Notes: generated by a model from the sequence alone, not told the origin. Positions 1-9,519 are shown, counted from the stretch's first letter. The stretch: 64,000 nucleotides of DNA from Njordibacter sp905182035 (GCF_047730075.1 NZ_CP159831.1:1364001-1428000), one strand, 5' to 3'. Program-made: numbers and translations.

Positions 1-2
1 AT

Positions 3-311
3 GCGTTAGTAACTAGGAGCTTAGAAAGTTGGCGCAATATTTTTGCCAAATTCGCTGTAGACCTTCATACTCCTGCAGTAGGCTGTTGTGGCATGGCGGG
101 TACCTTTGGCCATGAGGCAAAACATCGTGCCCTATCCACCAGACTCTATCAAATGAGCTGGCAACAGGCCGCACAAGCGTCTATAAATAACACGGATACA
201 GTATTGGCTACAGGCTATTCATGTCGCAGTCAAATACGTCAACAGACGGGGGCAACCCCTCAGCATCCACTTACTTACCTTAATTGCCTGTTTGATGAAG
301 TTGAGGATTGA
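3..311 (+). CDS. ydiJ: C-terminal part of a YdiJ-type FAD/Fe-S oxidoreductase (5' end outside window)
   Basis: The reading frame is open from base 3 and has no start inside the window, so this is the last ~102 residues of a longer protein. The motifs GCCGMAGTFGHE and ATGYSCRSQ are cysteine-rich signatures that I associate with the C-terminal Fe-S/CCG domain of YdiJ-like enzymes (FAD-linked oxidases of the glycolate-oxidase/D-2-hydroxyglutarate dehydrogenase type). The substrate cannot be told from the tail. A Met at position 93 could be mistaken for a start, but the conserved motif begins before it. The gene is convergent with ydbH and the two coding regions overlap by about 32 bases. Confidence 0.72.
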   Translation, partial: ALVTRSLESWRNIFAKFAVDLHTPAVGCCGMAGTFGHEAKHRALSTRLYQMSWQQAAQASINNTDTVLATGYSCRSQIRQQTGATPQHPLTYLNCLFDEVED

Positions 312-3015
312 TAGTTAGGTTTAGATTAACTTTTTTACCTTGTTTAAAATTCTCATTCGAGCCAACAATACGGGTTAATAATTGCAATTTTTCATCTGCA
401 TTGTTAGTTACCTTTGCTGAGAGTTTCTGGAATTGGAATTCACTAAGAATTTCTTGTAAGTAGGCGGTTTCATCTGATGGGTTTGTATCATCATTTCCTG
501 AATATTGAATAGTGCCCAATTTGCTACTTGACAGGTTTGCATCAGCTAAACTCCATGTTTGGCTGCCATTAGATGTTAAATCTAAAGTTAAATTTACTAC
601 ACCGGAAACTTCTCCTGTCACATTGAGTGCAGGAGCGTTAGCTAGTTTTATCAGGCGGTTGAGTTGGATGTCCTGTAAGGTCATTGGCAAGATATTCAAA
701 CGTGCCGACCGTATGGCAGCACTTTGTCCTACGATGCGACCGCCTAGCCAATTGGCCTCAATTTTATCTATTTGATACTGAATATCTGACCAACCTTTAG
801 TGCTGAGTGCTAACTGCGGCTTGAGCAGTTTTTCGCTTGCATTGGCTGCCCAGCTTAGCTGCTCTGCTTCAAGTTGGTGCTTGCCTGTTAGCTGTACAGT
901 TATTTTTTCCTTAGCGTCACTATCTTGGTTATTGTTTTGATTAACGTTGGCGCGGATGAGGCTATAGTCTAGCTGACTATTTCCTGATAGGCCGGTGACA
1001 CTTAGGTTGGCACTGTTGGCATCAACATTAGAATAATTGAATTTTTGTAAACCAACTATTTGACGGGTATTCCAACGCCAATCAGCTTCGTAATCTACTA
1101 ACCCATGGCTGATATTAGCTAACAGTGGAGCTGGCAGTTCAAGGGCGTTTTCAAGTTGATTTAGTTGAGGCATTAAAGGTGGTAAATCTACGTTTTTTAC
1201 TTGCACCAATAATTGGTGATCTGCATTATCCGCATGCCAAATATATTGCCCATTTAAGGCGCTGATATAAGGCGGCAACTGTGATGTAAAGTTGATGTTA
1301 AGTTGGCCATCAAGCCAGTTTAATTGACCTGTCGCCAGTGCTTGGAAGGCTGGCCAATGCGGCAGGTTTACGGACGTAGGAAGAAGTTCAAAAGATCCTT
1401 CAAGTGGTCGATTAGATAATAAAGTGGAGCCTTCTCCAAGGGTTACTGCAAGACCTTGACTAGGAATCGATTCTGGCCTTAAATTAACGGACGAATCTGA
1501 CCAGGTCCAATAATCTTGGTCTGGAAGGTAAGCGAGGTGGATAGTTTGGTCATTAGTTAGGTTAAGTTTGTCACTTGCAAACAACTGAACGGCGCCTGCC
1601 TCCCTGCGACTTACCACTTGTGTGGCAGATATTTTACTATTGGGCTGAACTTTAAATTGCCATTGCTTAGGGTTAAAATCAAACTCTACGTTACTCAAAA
1701 ACTGTAGTTGACGCATATCTATGGGGAGCTGTGTCATCCATGGGTTAGCATCGGTTTGAGCGAGATAATAGCCACTTAAATTAGCACTCCCTTGCCAATG
1801 GTTAAGGGCATGCACCTGAAGTTGTGATAACTGTCCAAATACTTGATACACAGAGTGAGTATTTTCTAAGGTAGCATTAATATCACCATGTAAAAGCAGG
1901 CCTGCACTTGAACCCAATAAGTTCGGTTGTTTCAGGCTTTCTATCGTCACAGGGCTGCCCGCACTGAAGGTTAATTGTGCTTGCTGGAGGAGCAGTGATT
2001 GGTACAAATTGGGGTCTATTTTTGTATTATCCCAAGCTGGAGAGACTCGTACCATACTGCCTTCATTAAGCCGCCATTCTGGCGCAGTGTTGGGACTTAA
2101 TGTTTGAGTTAAGCTAGCATCTAAGTAGAGTTCCTTTACCTTAGGGTTGCTTGCAGCCAATTGTATTTGGCTTTGTAGTTCTCCTTGGGCTTGGTTTAAC
2201 CAGGTATCAAAATCTGCATGACCACCATCTTCAGTGCCAGCAGGCAGGGTGATATTCCAGTGGCTGTTAAGCTTGCCTTGGGTAATGGTGGTTTGCGCCA
2301 AGTCTAAGGGCAGCATGTTAGATAAAAATTGCTGGCTATAAGCTAGGTTAACTGCTCCTTGGCCTTGCCAAACGTAAGCTGCAGCTTGGCGCTTGATAGC
2401 GGAGGTGATTTTAGCCACAGGAGCACTATTTTGTGTCGCAAATAATTTAGCTGTTACCTTATCGCCTGTGTCTAAGGTTACATCTAGGTATAGTTGTTGC
2501 TGGGTGGGTGTTAAAATTTTACTTAATATACTCAGGCCGTCACGTTGGTTTTTTAGTTGCCCAGACAATTCAAACTGCTGCCCTTGTAAGGTGAGATCTA
2601 GGTTAAATTTATCAACTTTGAATTCAGGCCACTCAGATAACCATTGGCTGGGTATTAAAGCTATGTTGGGAACCTGTAGCAGACCTTTTGGGTTAGTTTC
2701 TATGGCGCCTATGGCACTACCAATATTGAAGTTAGGCCATTCTCGGGCTTTTATTGATTGCCATGTATAGGCTAAAGATACATCGCTGAGGGATGCAGTA
2801 AAGGTACCAGCCGCACTTGTATGGCGCCAACTGAGCTGCTTGATGTGCCAGTTCTGTTGACTTGGGTAACCTACACTTAAATTAATGTCGTGCAAGTCAT
2901 AAGGTTTGAGTAACGGACCTGCAAGGCTAGGTACCCACAAAGGAATAGCTGCGTAGCTAAGCGGTAGAAGTACGATAAGAGGTATTAATGCATAACGGAA
3001 CAAAAGCCTTAGCAT
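280..3015 (-). CDS. ydbH: YdbH-family AsmA-like envelope protein
   Basis: This 911-residue protein has an N-terminal hydrophobic anchor (about residues 5-30) followed by a very long, low-complexity, beta-rich periplasmic region. The length and the C-terminal pattern (ending in a stretch like VGSNENFKQGKKVNLNLTINP) fit the YdbH family; the E. coli protein is about 880 residues. In E. coli YdbH is one of three redundant AsmA-like proteins (with TamB and YhdP) thought to move phospholipids to the outer membrane, and it works with the lipoprotein YnbE and with YdbL. Neither ynbE nor ydbL follows here, because the next gene is convergent. The family call rests on overall character and not on a catalytic motif. 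Confidence 0.7.
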   Translation of the reverse strand: MLRLLFRYALIPLIVLLPLSYAAIPLWVPSLAGPLLKPYDLHDINLSVGYPSQQNWHIKQLSWRHTSAAGTFTASLSDVSLAYTWQSIKAREWPNFNIGSAIGAIETNPKGLLQVPNIALIPSQWLSEWPEFKVDKFNLDLTLQGQQFELSGQLKNQRDGLSILSKILTPTQQQLYLDVTLDTGDKVTAKLFATQNSAPVAKITSAIKRQAAAYVWQGQGAVNLAYSQQFLSNMLPLDLAQTTITQGKLNSHWNITLPAGTEDGGHADFDTWLNQAQGELQSQIQLAASNPKVKELYLDASLTQTLSPNTAPEWRLNEGSMVRVSPAWDNTKIDPNLYQSLLLQQAQLTFSAGSPVTIESLKQPNLLGSSAGLLLHGDINATLENTHSVYQVFGQLSQLQVHALNHWQGSANLSGYYLAQTDANPWMTQLPIDMRQLQFLSNVEFDFNPKQWQFKVQPNSKISATQVVSRREAGAVQLFASDKLNLTNDQTIHLAYLPDQDYWTWSDSSVNLRPESIPSQGLAVTLGEGSTLLSNRPLEGSFELLPTSVNLPHWPAFQALATGQLNWLDGQLNINFTSQLPPYISALNGQYIWHADNADHQLLVQVKNVDLPPLMPQLNQLENALELPAPLLANISHGLVDYEADWRWNTRQIVGLQKFNYSNVDANSANLSVTGLSGNSQLDYSLIRANVNQNNNQDSDAKEKITVQLTGKHQLEAEQLSWAANASEKLLKPQLALSTKGWSDIQYQIDKIEANWLGGRIVGQSAAIRSARLNILPMTLQDIQLNRLIKLANAPALNVTGEVSGVVNLTLDLTSNGSQTWSLADANLSSSKLGTIQYSGNDDTNPSDETAYLQEILSEFQFQKLSAKVTNNADEKLQLLTRIVGSNENFKQGKKVNLNLTINPQLHQTGN

Positions 3016-3097
3016 AGGGCGTGGTCTTTGAATGGGTTTATTATAATTTGACGATAAGTATGGTCCAGTTTTGCATAAATGCCAAGTCGTCGTGATG

Positions 3098-3117
3098 AAA
3101 ACCTAATCTGAGGTTTT
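3098..3117 (-). terminator. Possible small terminator hairpin at the end of nth
   Basis: AAAACCT (3098-3104) and AGGTTTT (3111-3117) form a 7-bp inverted repeat with a 6-base loop that overlaps the nth stop codon. On the minus strand it ends in GTTTTC. It is short and weak, so termination of the rnf-nth operon here is only a possibility. Confidence 0.3.
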
Positions 3118-3738
3118 TTGTTTAAATTCACAAAGATCTTCAATAGTGCAGGCACCACAGCGTGGTTTTCTGGCAATACAAACGTAACGTCCGTGGAGTA
3201 TCATCCAATGGTGAGCATCTAACAAGTATTTCTCAGGTACTAACTTCAGTAGTTTTTTTTCGACTTCCACCACGTCCTTGCCTGGAGCTACACGGGTACG
3301 ATTAGACCACCGGAAAATGTGTGTATCTACGGCCATGGCAATTTGCCTAAAGGCAGTGTTAAGTACTACATTGGCAGTTTTTCTGCCGACTCCGGGCAAG
3401 GCTTGTAGGGCGTCTCTGGTGTCTGGGACCAGGCCATTATGTTGCGTGACCAGCAATTTGGCAGCTTGGATTACATGATTAGCTTTACTGTTGTAAAGGC
3501 CAATGGTTTTAATATGTTGTTTTAATCCTTCTAAACCAAGGTCGAGCATGGCTTGAGGGGTATTAGCCACTTTAAACAAATGGTCGGTAGCTTTATTGAC
3601 GCTCACATCTGTGGCTTGGGCAGAAAGAGCCACAGCCACCAAAAGCTCATAATGGTTACTAAAACTTAGTTCAGTCTTGGGATGAGGGTTGTCTGCCTTG
3701 AGTCTGGCAAAAATTTCTTCACGTTTAGCTTTATTCAT
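3103..3738 (-). CDS. nth: Endonuclease III (DNA glycosylase/AP lyase)
   Basis: At 211 residues this is the normal length for Nth, which removes oxidised pyrimidines and nicks the abasic site. The helix-hairpin-helix LPGVGRKTANVV carries the catalytic lysine (K120), and AVDTH supplies the catalytic aspartate (D138). The C-terminal [4Fe-4S] loop has cysteines at 187, 194, 197 and 203 with the family spacing C-x6-C-x2-C-x5-C. It is the last gene after rnfE, and rnf-nth is a conserved order in gammaproteobacteria. All key residues are present. Confidence 0.96.
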   Translation of the reverse strand: MNKAKREEIFARLKADNPHPKTELSFSNHYELLVAVALSAQATDVSVNKATDHLFKVANTPQAMLDLGLEGLKQHIKTIGLYNSKANHVIQAAKLLVTQHNGLVPDTRDALQALPGVGRKTANVVLNTAFRQIAMAVDTHIFRWSNRTRVAPGKDVVEVEKKLLKLVPEKYLLDAHHWMILHGRYVCIARKPRCGACTIEDLCEFKQKTSD

Positions 3739-3762
3739 TGCTGCGTCCGCTTGTTCTATAAT

Positions 3763-4473
3763 TTAAGCTATCGTTCCCGTTACCCGTACACGCTTACTTC
3801 CTGCTTCAGCTAGTGGATGCGCTTTAAGTTGCTGTGTCTTTTGGTAGTAATCAAAGGTATTTTTTGCCGCAATGATTAAGCCCATGCCAACAAATGCACC
3901 TGGAGGCAGTACTGCAAATAAGAACCCACGATAGTCATGAATAATGACTAAAGTCCAGTTTTGTGCCATTGGGCCGAGCAGCAAATGCATGTCTGCAAAC
4001 AAGGTTCCCTGACCGAGTAATTCACGCATAGCACCAAGAAGCACCAGCACTATTGCGAACCCAAGGCCCATACTTAAACCATCCAGCACTGCTAGGTGGG
4101 GAGGGTTTTTGCGAGCATAGGCGTCTGCTCGACCTAAGATGGCACAATTGGTGACAATTAGTGGAATAAAAATGCCTAATATCTGATACAACTCATAGGT
4201 TAAGGCTTGCATGGTGAGCTCTGCAATGGTCACCAAAGCAGCAATAATCATCACAAACACGGGTAAACGAATGTCGTCCGCCACACGATTACGAATTAAT
4301 GAGACCAACAAGTTGGATCCAACTAAAACCAAAAGTGTGGCAAAACCTAAGCCTAGTGCATTCACTACACTGCCGGTAACTGCTAATAAAGGGCAAAGGC
4401 CTAATAATTGTACGAGTGCAGGGTTGTTGTTCCAAAGCCCATCCATCACTAGTTTTGTTTGCTCTGTCGACAT
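3763..4473 (-). CDS. rnfE: Rnf electron transport complex subunit E
   Basis: This is a 236-residue integral membrane protein with about six hydrophobic segments, homologous to RnfA. The start was placed at the ATG ending at 4473 (protein begins MSTEQTKLV) because GAGGA lies eight bases upstream and rnfG stops one base away; an upstream in-frame start would overlap rnfG heavily. The motif NNPALVQLLGLCPLLAV contains a conserved cysteine; together RnfA and RnfE are known to hold an intramembrane iron centre. The complex couples electron transfer between ferredoxin and NAD to ion movement, or in E. coli (Rsx) helps keep SoxR reduced. Confidence 0.95.
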   Translation of the reverse strand: MSTEQTKLVMDGLWNNNPALVQLLGLCPLLAVTGSVVNALGLGFATLLVLVGSNLLVSLIRNRVADDIRLPVFVMIIAALVTIAELTMQALTYELYQILGIFIPLIVTNCAILGRADAYARKNPPHLAVLDGLSMGLGFAIVLVLLGAMRELLGQGTLFADMHLLLGPMAQNWTLVIIHDYRGFLFAVLPPGAFVGMGLIIAAKNTFDYYQKTQQLKAHPLAEAGSKRVRVTGTIA

Positions 4474-4474
4474 G

Positions 4475-5122
4475 TTAATAATCCTCTGCAGTGGTATAAA
4501 GCGCACTGTATTGGCGTTGATGATACAACAGGCCTTGATGAACAGCATTGACTACAGCTCTAGGGGTAATTGTAGCTCCGGTAAAGCCGTCAAACACTCC
4601 ACCGTCTTTAGTTACGGCCCAATCACTTAAAGGTGTATTGGCAAGAGACCTGCCGTTAAAACTGTCTATCCAAGTTGACTTCTTACGTTCTATCTTGTCA
4701 CCTAAACCAGGTGTCTCCTTGTGTTCGATGGTGCGTACGCCTTGGATAAAACCATATTGATCTATGCCCACTAGCAGGGCAATGTCACCACTGTAACCAT
4801 CTTTAGCGATTACAGGCAAGATAATGGCTTGGGTGCTACCAGACTTGACAGCAGCGTAACCGACAGCTGGTGGTGAAAGGTTGAGTTGGGCGTAGTCCAC
4901 TAGTTTTAAAGGAGCCGATAATAAGCTTTGATCATAAAAGTGAGGTGGCATCACAGCTGACAATGCACGAGCCTTAGCAGCTGCTTTGTTGGCGGCAATA
5001 CTTTCGCTACCAGCAATGTAGGTAAGGCTAATGGCTGCTGCAGCAAGTACCGCGAATAAGCCTAAACTAGTGGCGCCAGCACGAATGGAGGCCATTAAAC
5101 TAGTGGGGGTTTTTAAACTCAT
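4475..5122 (-). CDS. rnfG: Rnf complex subunit G (covalent FMN, periplasmic)
   Basis: This 215-residue protein has one N-terminal membrane segment (about residues 17-38) and a periplasmic FMN-binding domain. The sequence DGFTGAT at 178-184 fits the ApbE flavinylation consensus Dxx(S/T)GAT exactly, which makes T184 the expected covalent FMN site. Its ATG overlaps the rnfD stop (TAATG), so the two are translationally coupled. I do not see apbE in this window, so the flavin transferase must lie elsewhere. Confidence 0.95.
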   Translation of the reverse strand: MSLKTPTSLMASIRAGATSLGLFAVLAAAAISLTYIAGSESIAANKAAAKARALSAVMPPHFYDQSLLSAPLKLVDYAQLNLSPPAVGYAAVKSGSTQAIILPVIAKDGYSGDIALLVGIDQYGFIQGVRTIEHKETPGLGDKIERKKSTWIDSFNGRSLANTPLSDWAVTKDGGVFDGFTGATITPRAVVNAVHQGLLYHQRQYSALYTTAEDY

Positions 5123-6156
5123 TACTCTTCACCTTGTGAGCGAGATTTTTTAGGTTGATGTCCGTAGGCTTTTGGCTGAGTGTAAGTGTCGATCAAAGGG
5201 GCAGATAAATTCATCAGGAGTATTGCAAAAGCGAAGGCGTCGGGATAACTACCAAAACTGCGAATGATAAATACCAAAATACCAACGCCCACACCGAACA
5301 CCAGTTTACCTTTACGACTGGTAGCACCAGACACGGGGTCTGTGACGATAAAGAAAGCTGATAGCATGGTTGCACCAGTCAATAAGTGTTGCGAGGCACT
5401 AGGGTAAAGGTCGGGTTCACCCATATGAAATAGCCCCGCACAAAACCCTAAACCGGCTAGCATAGCCACAGGTGCATGCCAGGTAAAAACTCTCGCAGCT
5501 AGCAATATAAGGCCGCCTAAAAGATAAGCTAGGTTTATCCACATACTTGCTACTAGACCTAAGCCTAATTGAGGATTGCTGCTCGCAACTTCAGTCAATG
5601 TGAGGCCGTTGGTGCGACGCATTAAATCCAGAGGAGTAGCTCTGGTCCAAGAGTCAATACCTCCTGTGACTGATTCTAGCCAAAACCATTGCCATTGCTG
5701 GCCAAAGGTCAATGTGGCTTCTGTGCCGGCCCACTGGGTCATGGATACGGGAAATGCAATTAAGCATAAGGCATAGCCTACCATAGCAGGGTTAAACGGG
5801 TTGTTCCCCAAACCTCCATAAAGGTGTTTAGCAAAAATAATAGAGAATAAAACTGCCACTAAAGTGAGCCACCATGGGCTAAATGGAGGTAGCGCCAACG
5901 CTATCAGAAAGGCCGTCACAAGTGCGCTACCATCGGTCAGGTACGGCATAATAGGCCGTCGTCGCAAACCTAGGACTATGGCTTCAAAGCCAAGGGCAAG
6001 GAAACTGGCCCATAATAAGTTGATTAAAGTGCCATAGCCATAAAAGTAACTTTGTACGGCTAAACCTGGAAGTGTGGCCAGTAATACCCAAACCATTAAG
6101 CGCGATGTTTTATTTAAGCTATGATGATGGGGCGACGATAAATTAACTAAGGCCAT
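5122..6156 (-). CDS. rnfD: Rnf complex subunit D (membrane flavoprotein)
   Basis: This is a 344-residue polytopic protein of the NqrB/RnfD family, with roughly nine to ten hydrophobic segments. DSWTRAT (168-174) sits where the covalent FMN site is expected. It keeps the D and the AT of the consensus but has R in place of G, so T174 is the likely flavinylated residue. GNNPFNPAMVGYA near 117-129 is a typical family motif. AGGA lies upstream of the ATG at suitable spacing, and the start follows the rnfC stop by two bases. Confidence 0.95.
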   Translation of the reverse strand: MALVNLSSPHHHSLNKTSRLMVWVLLATLPGLAVQSYFYGYGTLINLLWASFLALGFEAIVLGLRRRPIMPYLTDGSALVTAFLIALALPPFSPWWLTLVAVLFSIIFAKHLYGGLGNNPFNPAMVGYALCLIAFPVSMTQWAGTEATLTFGQQWQWFWLESVTGGIDSWTRATPLDLMRRTNGLTLTEVASSNPQLGLGLVASMWINLAYLLGGLILLAARVFTWHAPVAMLAGLGFCAGLFHMGEPDLYPSASQHLLTGATMLSAFFIVTDPVSGATSRKGKLVFGVGVGILVFIIRSFGSYPDAFAFAILLMNLSAPLIDTYTQPKAYGHQPKKSRSQGEE

Positions 6157-6158
6157 GG

Positions 6159-8120
6159 TTATGATTCCTGAGCCGATGTTGGTTTTTTTGTGAGATTAGT
6201 CTGATGATCTGCTAAGGCTTGGGTGGCGGCTTCGTGAGTGGCTTTGGCGTTAAGGATATCTGCCTCTATACGCTTTGGATCTGCTGCAGTGGCTAAGATT
6301 TTTTCCAGTTGACGGATCGTCCCATTAGCTTTTGCAACAGACACCTGTAATATTTTTTCTTTCTCTGGGTCCAGGCCAAGTTTTGTTTCATAAGCGTGCA
6401 ACTTGGCTTGAGCTACAGCGGCTTTGGTGGTGAGCGCAATTACAGTTTCTTGTAAACCAGCTGCTTGCTCATGGTCTTGGGCTTTAGCATCTGTTAGTGC
6501 TTTACTGGTCTTGTTAAGTTTGGTTCGAGTAATAGCAGCGGCAGTTTTAAGCTCTTTATACACCTCTTCAGGGCTTTTTGGTGTTGTGGCAGTTTGTTGT
6601 TCCTGCTTTCGTTTATTGACCCGAGCCAAGGCAGCGGCAATGGGGTCTGCTGATGTTGGATTGGCTGCACGTTTAGCAGCTTGGGCTGCAGCAGCTGCTG
6701 TAGCCCTAAGCTTGCGTTTCTCTTCTTTAGCTGATTTTTCATCAACTAAGCGTTGTTCACGGGTTTCAAAACGCATGCGAGAAAGTTCTGCTAGTTGGGT
6801 TTCATTATTAAGTGCTTTGATCCGGCCTTTGGCATACCGATAATACTGAACCAAGGGAATTTGGCTTGGACAAACCCATGCACAAGCACCGCACTCTATA
6901 CAATCAGATAGGTTATGGTCCTGAGCTTTTTCAAACTCTTCAGCCTTGGCAAACCAAAATAGTTGTTGGGGCAACAGCTCTGCTGGACAAGCCACCTCAC
7001 AAAGACCACAGCGTATACAAGAGTGGTGGTCGGCTACAGTAGCTAGTTCTAGGTCTGCAGCTGCCAAGATACAATTACTTGATTTTATTATTGGTGTTTG
7101 GGTATCTTGAATCGTGAATCCCATCATTGGTCCGCCCATCACTAAACGGGATGTTTTAATGAGGTCAACCTTGGCAAAGGCTAAAACGTCCGCAACTTTA
7201 GTACCAATGAGCACTTCGTAATTACCTGCATTTACCGCGGCTTTGCCAGTTACCGTAGTAATGCGCGTTATCAGTGGTTGGCCCAACACGATAGCATCAA
7301 AAACGGCTTTAACAGTACCCACGTTTTGGCACACAATACCAATATCTGCAGGTATGCCTTCATTGGGAACCTGCTGCCCTGTAAGGATTTCAATTAATTG
7401 TTTTTCACCACCCGAGGGGTACTTAGTTTCAATAACGCATACTTCAATGTTCATGTGTTGGTTAAGGGCATGATTAAGCGCAGCTATAGCTTCAGGCTTG
7501 TTGTCTTCTATACCAATCAGACATTGAGGCTGATCAAGTAACTGTTGCACTAATTGGATGCCAGAGATAATTTGATCAGCGTATTCACGCATCAAACGGT
7601 CATCGGCAGTAATATACGGTTCGCATTCAGCGGCATTAATGATGAGGGTGTGGATGCTGCTCTTTGGTTGTAATTTAACAGCGCCAGGGAAACCAGCACC
7701 GCCCATGCCAGTAATGCCTGCTGCTTGGATTAGGTATAGCAAATCAGATTTAGAAAGTAATTTGGGGTCGATTGTTGGGTTTAGATCACCCCATTGGTCT
7801 TTGCCGTCAGTATCGATGACGATACATGGGCCAGATAGGGCAGATTGGTGAGGCAAAGTTCGCTCTTCTAGCGCACTGACATAGCCAGAGCTTGGTGCAT
7901 GGATATTTGCACTTACAAAACCCTGAGCGCTGGCAATAAGCTGGCCTTTGAAAACATAGTCGCCGGGTTTAACAACAGCTTTACCTGCTTTGCCCATGTG
8001 CTGGCTCAGAGGCAGCACCAATTGTTTAGGTGCAGGCATAACTACAATTGGCAGTTGATTGGATTGTGTCTTATTTTCGAGCGGGTGGACCCCGCCATGG
8101 AAGTTCCAAGTTTTACGCAT
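6159..8120 (-). CDS. rnfC: Rnf complex subunit C with long Ala/Lys-rich tail
   Basis: RnfC is the NADH- and Fe-S-binding peripheral subunit. I chose the ATG ending at 8120 (653 residues, protein begins MRKTWNFHGGVHP) because GGAG lies nine bases upstream and because family members start just before the WxFxGGxHP motif; it overlaps rnfB by eight bases. MGGAGFPGAVK is the flavin/NADH-binding glycine-rich region. Two [4Fe-4S] motifs follow, CIRCGLCEVACP (368-378) and CIECGACAWVCP (407-417). From about residue 430 to the end the chain is Ala/Lys/Gln-rich and probably coiled coil. Such tails occur in gammaproteobacterial RnfC and vary in length. Confidence 0.95.
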   Translation of the reverse strand: MRKTWNFHGGVHPLENKTQSNQLPIVVMPAPKQLVLPLSQHMGKAGKAVVKPGDYVFKGQLIASAQGFVSANIHAPSSGYVSALEERTLPHQSALSGPCIVIDTDGKDQWGDLNPTIDPKLLSKSDLLYLIQAAGITGMGGAGFPGAVKLQPKSSIHTLIINAAECEPYITADDRLMREYADQIISGIQLVQQLLDQPQCLIGIEDNKPEAIAALNHALNQHMNIEVCVIETKYPSGGEKQLIEILTGQQVPNEGIPADIGIVCQNVGTVKAVFDAIVLGQPLITRITTVTGKAAVNAGNYEVLIGTKVADVLAFAKVDLIKTSRLVMGGPMMGFTIQDTQTPIIKSSNCILAAADLELATVADHHSCIRCGLCEVACPAELLPQQLFWFAKAEEFEKAQDHNLSDCIECGACAWVCPSQIPLVQYYRYAKGRIKALNNETQLAELSRMRFETREQRLVDEKSAKEEKRKLRATAAAAAQAAKRAANPTSADPIAAALARVNKRKQEQQTATTPKSPEEVYKELKTAAAITRTKLNKTSKALTDAKAQDHEQAAGLQETVIALTTKAAVAQAKLHAYETKLGLDPEKEKILQVSVAKANGTIRQLEKILATAADPKRIEADILNAKATHEAATQALADHQTNLTKKPTSAQES

Positions 8121-8703
8121 GGTCAGGTGCTCCATGGCTGTAGGGTGAACTGCTGGTAGCAATAAGCTGTTCTGGCTGTTGCCAGTGCCAGTTTACGGGC
8201 GTAACTTCGATAGGGATCATGTCAATACAATCAACAGGGCAGGGGTCTAAACACAAATCGCACCCAGTGCATTCATCAATGATGACTGTGTGCATTTGTT
8301 TGGCGGCACCGAGGATAGCGTCAACGGGGCAGGCCTGAATACACTTTGTGCAGCCGATACACTCATCTTCCCTGATATAAGCAATGGTACGTATGGCTTC
8401 GCTACCATGCTCTGCATCCAGTGGAATAGCTTCTAAATCTAACAGGTCTGCTAGGGCTTTAATGGTGGCTTCACCACCTGGAGGACAGTGATTTATGGCC
8501 TCACCGTTAGCGATTGCTTGAGCATAAGGCTTACAGCCTGGGTGACCACATTGGCCGCACTGTGTTTGTGGCAACAGCTTGTCTATTTGGTCAACTATAG
8601 GGTCACCTACTACCTTAAAGCGGATCGAGGCGAAACCTAAAATTGCACCAAAAACTATGGCAAGCAAAGCCAATATGACGATGGCAAAATAAAATGTTTG
8701 CAT
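8113..8703 (-). CDS. rnfB: Rnf complex subunit B (multi Fe-S ferredoxin-like)
   Basis: This 196-residue protein has an N-terminal membrane anchor (about 5-27). It then has a [4Fe-4S] motif with C49, C52, C57 and C73, and two ferredoxin clusters (C115/118/121/125 and C145/148/151/155). RnfB is the entry or exit point for ferredoxin electrons in the Rnf complex. Its ATG follows the rnfA stop directly (TAAATG). All cluster ligands are intact. Confidence 0.96.
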   Translation of the reverse strand: MQTFYFAIVILALLAIVFGAILGFASIRFKVVGDPIVDQIDKLLPQTQCGQCGHPGCKPYAQAIANGEAINHCPPGGEATIKALADLLDLEAIPLDAEHGSEAIRTIAYIREDECIGCTKCIQACPVDAILGAAKQMHTVIIDECTGCDLCLDPCPVDCIDMIPIEVTPVNWHWQQPEQLIATSSSPYSHGAPDHA

Positions 8704-9285
8704 TTATATGGCCACCAAGCTGGTAAAACCCATAAAGGCCAAAGACATGATGCCGGCACTAATCATAGCAATAGCCGCTCCCTTAAAAGGTGCTGGTACG
8801 TCTGCAACTGCAATGCGTTCTCTCATAGCCGCAAATAAAATGAGCACCAAAGAAAAACCAACTGCAGCACCAAAGCCATATAAAATAGACTCTATAAAAC
8901 CATTGGCTTTTTTGATGTTAAGCAGGGCGACACCTAACACTGCACAGTTTGTGGTGATTAAAGGTAGAAAAATACCTAGAACTTTATGTAACAGTGGGCT
9001 GGTTTTATGCACCACCATTTCTGTAAATTGCACTACGAACGCAATGACTAAAATAAAGCTAATGGTTTGTAAAAACTCTAACCCAAAAGGTTCGAGTAAA
9101 TAGGTATACGTAAGATAGCTGCACAAAGAGGCAAGAGTAAGCACAAAGGTAGTGGCTAACGACATTCCCATCGCCGTTTCTAAGCGTGAAGAAACGCCCA
9201 TAAAAGGACAAAGCCCAAGGAACTGAACTAACACAAAGTTATTCACTAACACGGTGCTAACTAGGATGAGTAAATAGTCTACCAT
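8704..9285 (-). CDS. rnfA: Rnf complex subunit A
   Basis: This is a 193-residue, six-segment membrane protein, paralogous to RnfE. The motif VLVQFLGLCPFMGVS carries the conserved cysteine, and a second conserved motif, LPLITTNCAVLGVAL, matches LPLIVTNCAILGRA in the RnfE encoded downstream. It is the first gene of the minus-strand rnf-nth operon, so the promoter should lie between 9286 and 9519, a region shared with the divergent sulfite reductase gene. Confidence 0.96.
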   Translation of the reverse strand: MVDYLLILVSTVLVNNFVLVQFLGLCPFMGVSSRLETAMGMSLATTFVLTLASLCSYLTYTYLLEPFGLEFLQTISFILVIAFVVQFTEMVVHKTSPLLHKVLGIFLPLITTNCAVLGVALLNIKKANGFIESILYGFGAAVGFSLVLILFAAMRERIAVADVPAPFKGAAIAMISAGIMSLAFMGFTSLVAI

Positions 9286-9452
9286 TTTGTCTTTAAATCC
9301 TTAGTACCAAGAGCTGATAGGTATGGCAAAGTCTGACCAAATTAGTCGGGTATTATTGTAACGCAAAAATCAGCCTAAAACGTTAATTGAGTCGATTCAT
9401 TTTGCAACATTTTATATTCCATTTAAGTATAAGTAAATCAGTTTTTATTATT

Positions 9453-9480
9453 TTGTGTTATAAGAGTATTAGGTTATTAT
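9453..9480 (+). promoter_or_regulatory. Candidate promoter for the sulfite reductase gene
   Basis: TTGTGT (9453-9458), a 16-base gap and TATTAT (9475-9480) resemble a sigma-70 promoter, 40 bases before the ATG at 9520. The surrounding DNA is very AT-rich, so a chance match is possible. Confidence 0.35.
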
Positions 9481-9519
9481 GGCTGGATAAAATGCCTGTA
9501 GCTTGATTAGGACCAACAA

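Noticed and set aside
93..311. Separate small gene starting at the ATG at 93
   Set aside because: The frame is open from base 3 and the conserved GCCGMAG motif begins before this Met, so it is the tail of a larger gene.
4211..4630. Plus-strand frame opposite rnfE/rnfG
   Set aside because: A shadow of two well-supported genes.
6424..6843. Long plus-strand frame opposite the rnfC tail
   Set aside because: It mirrors the Ala/Lys-rich repeat composition of rnfC and has no independent support.
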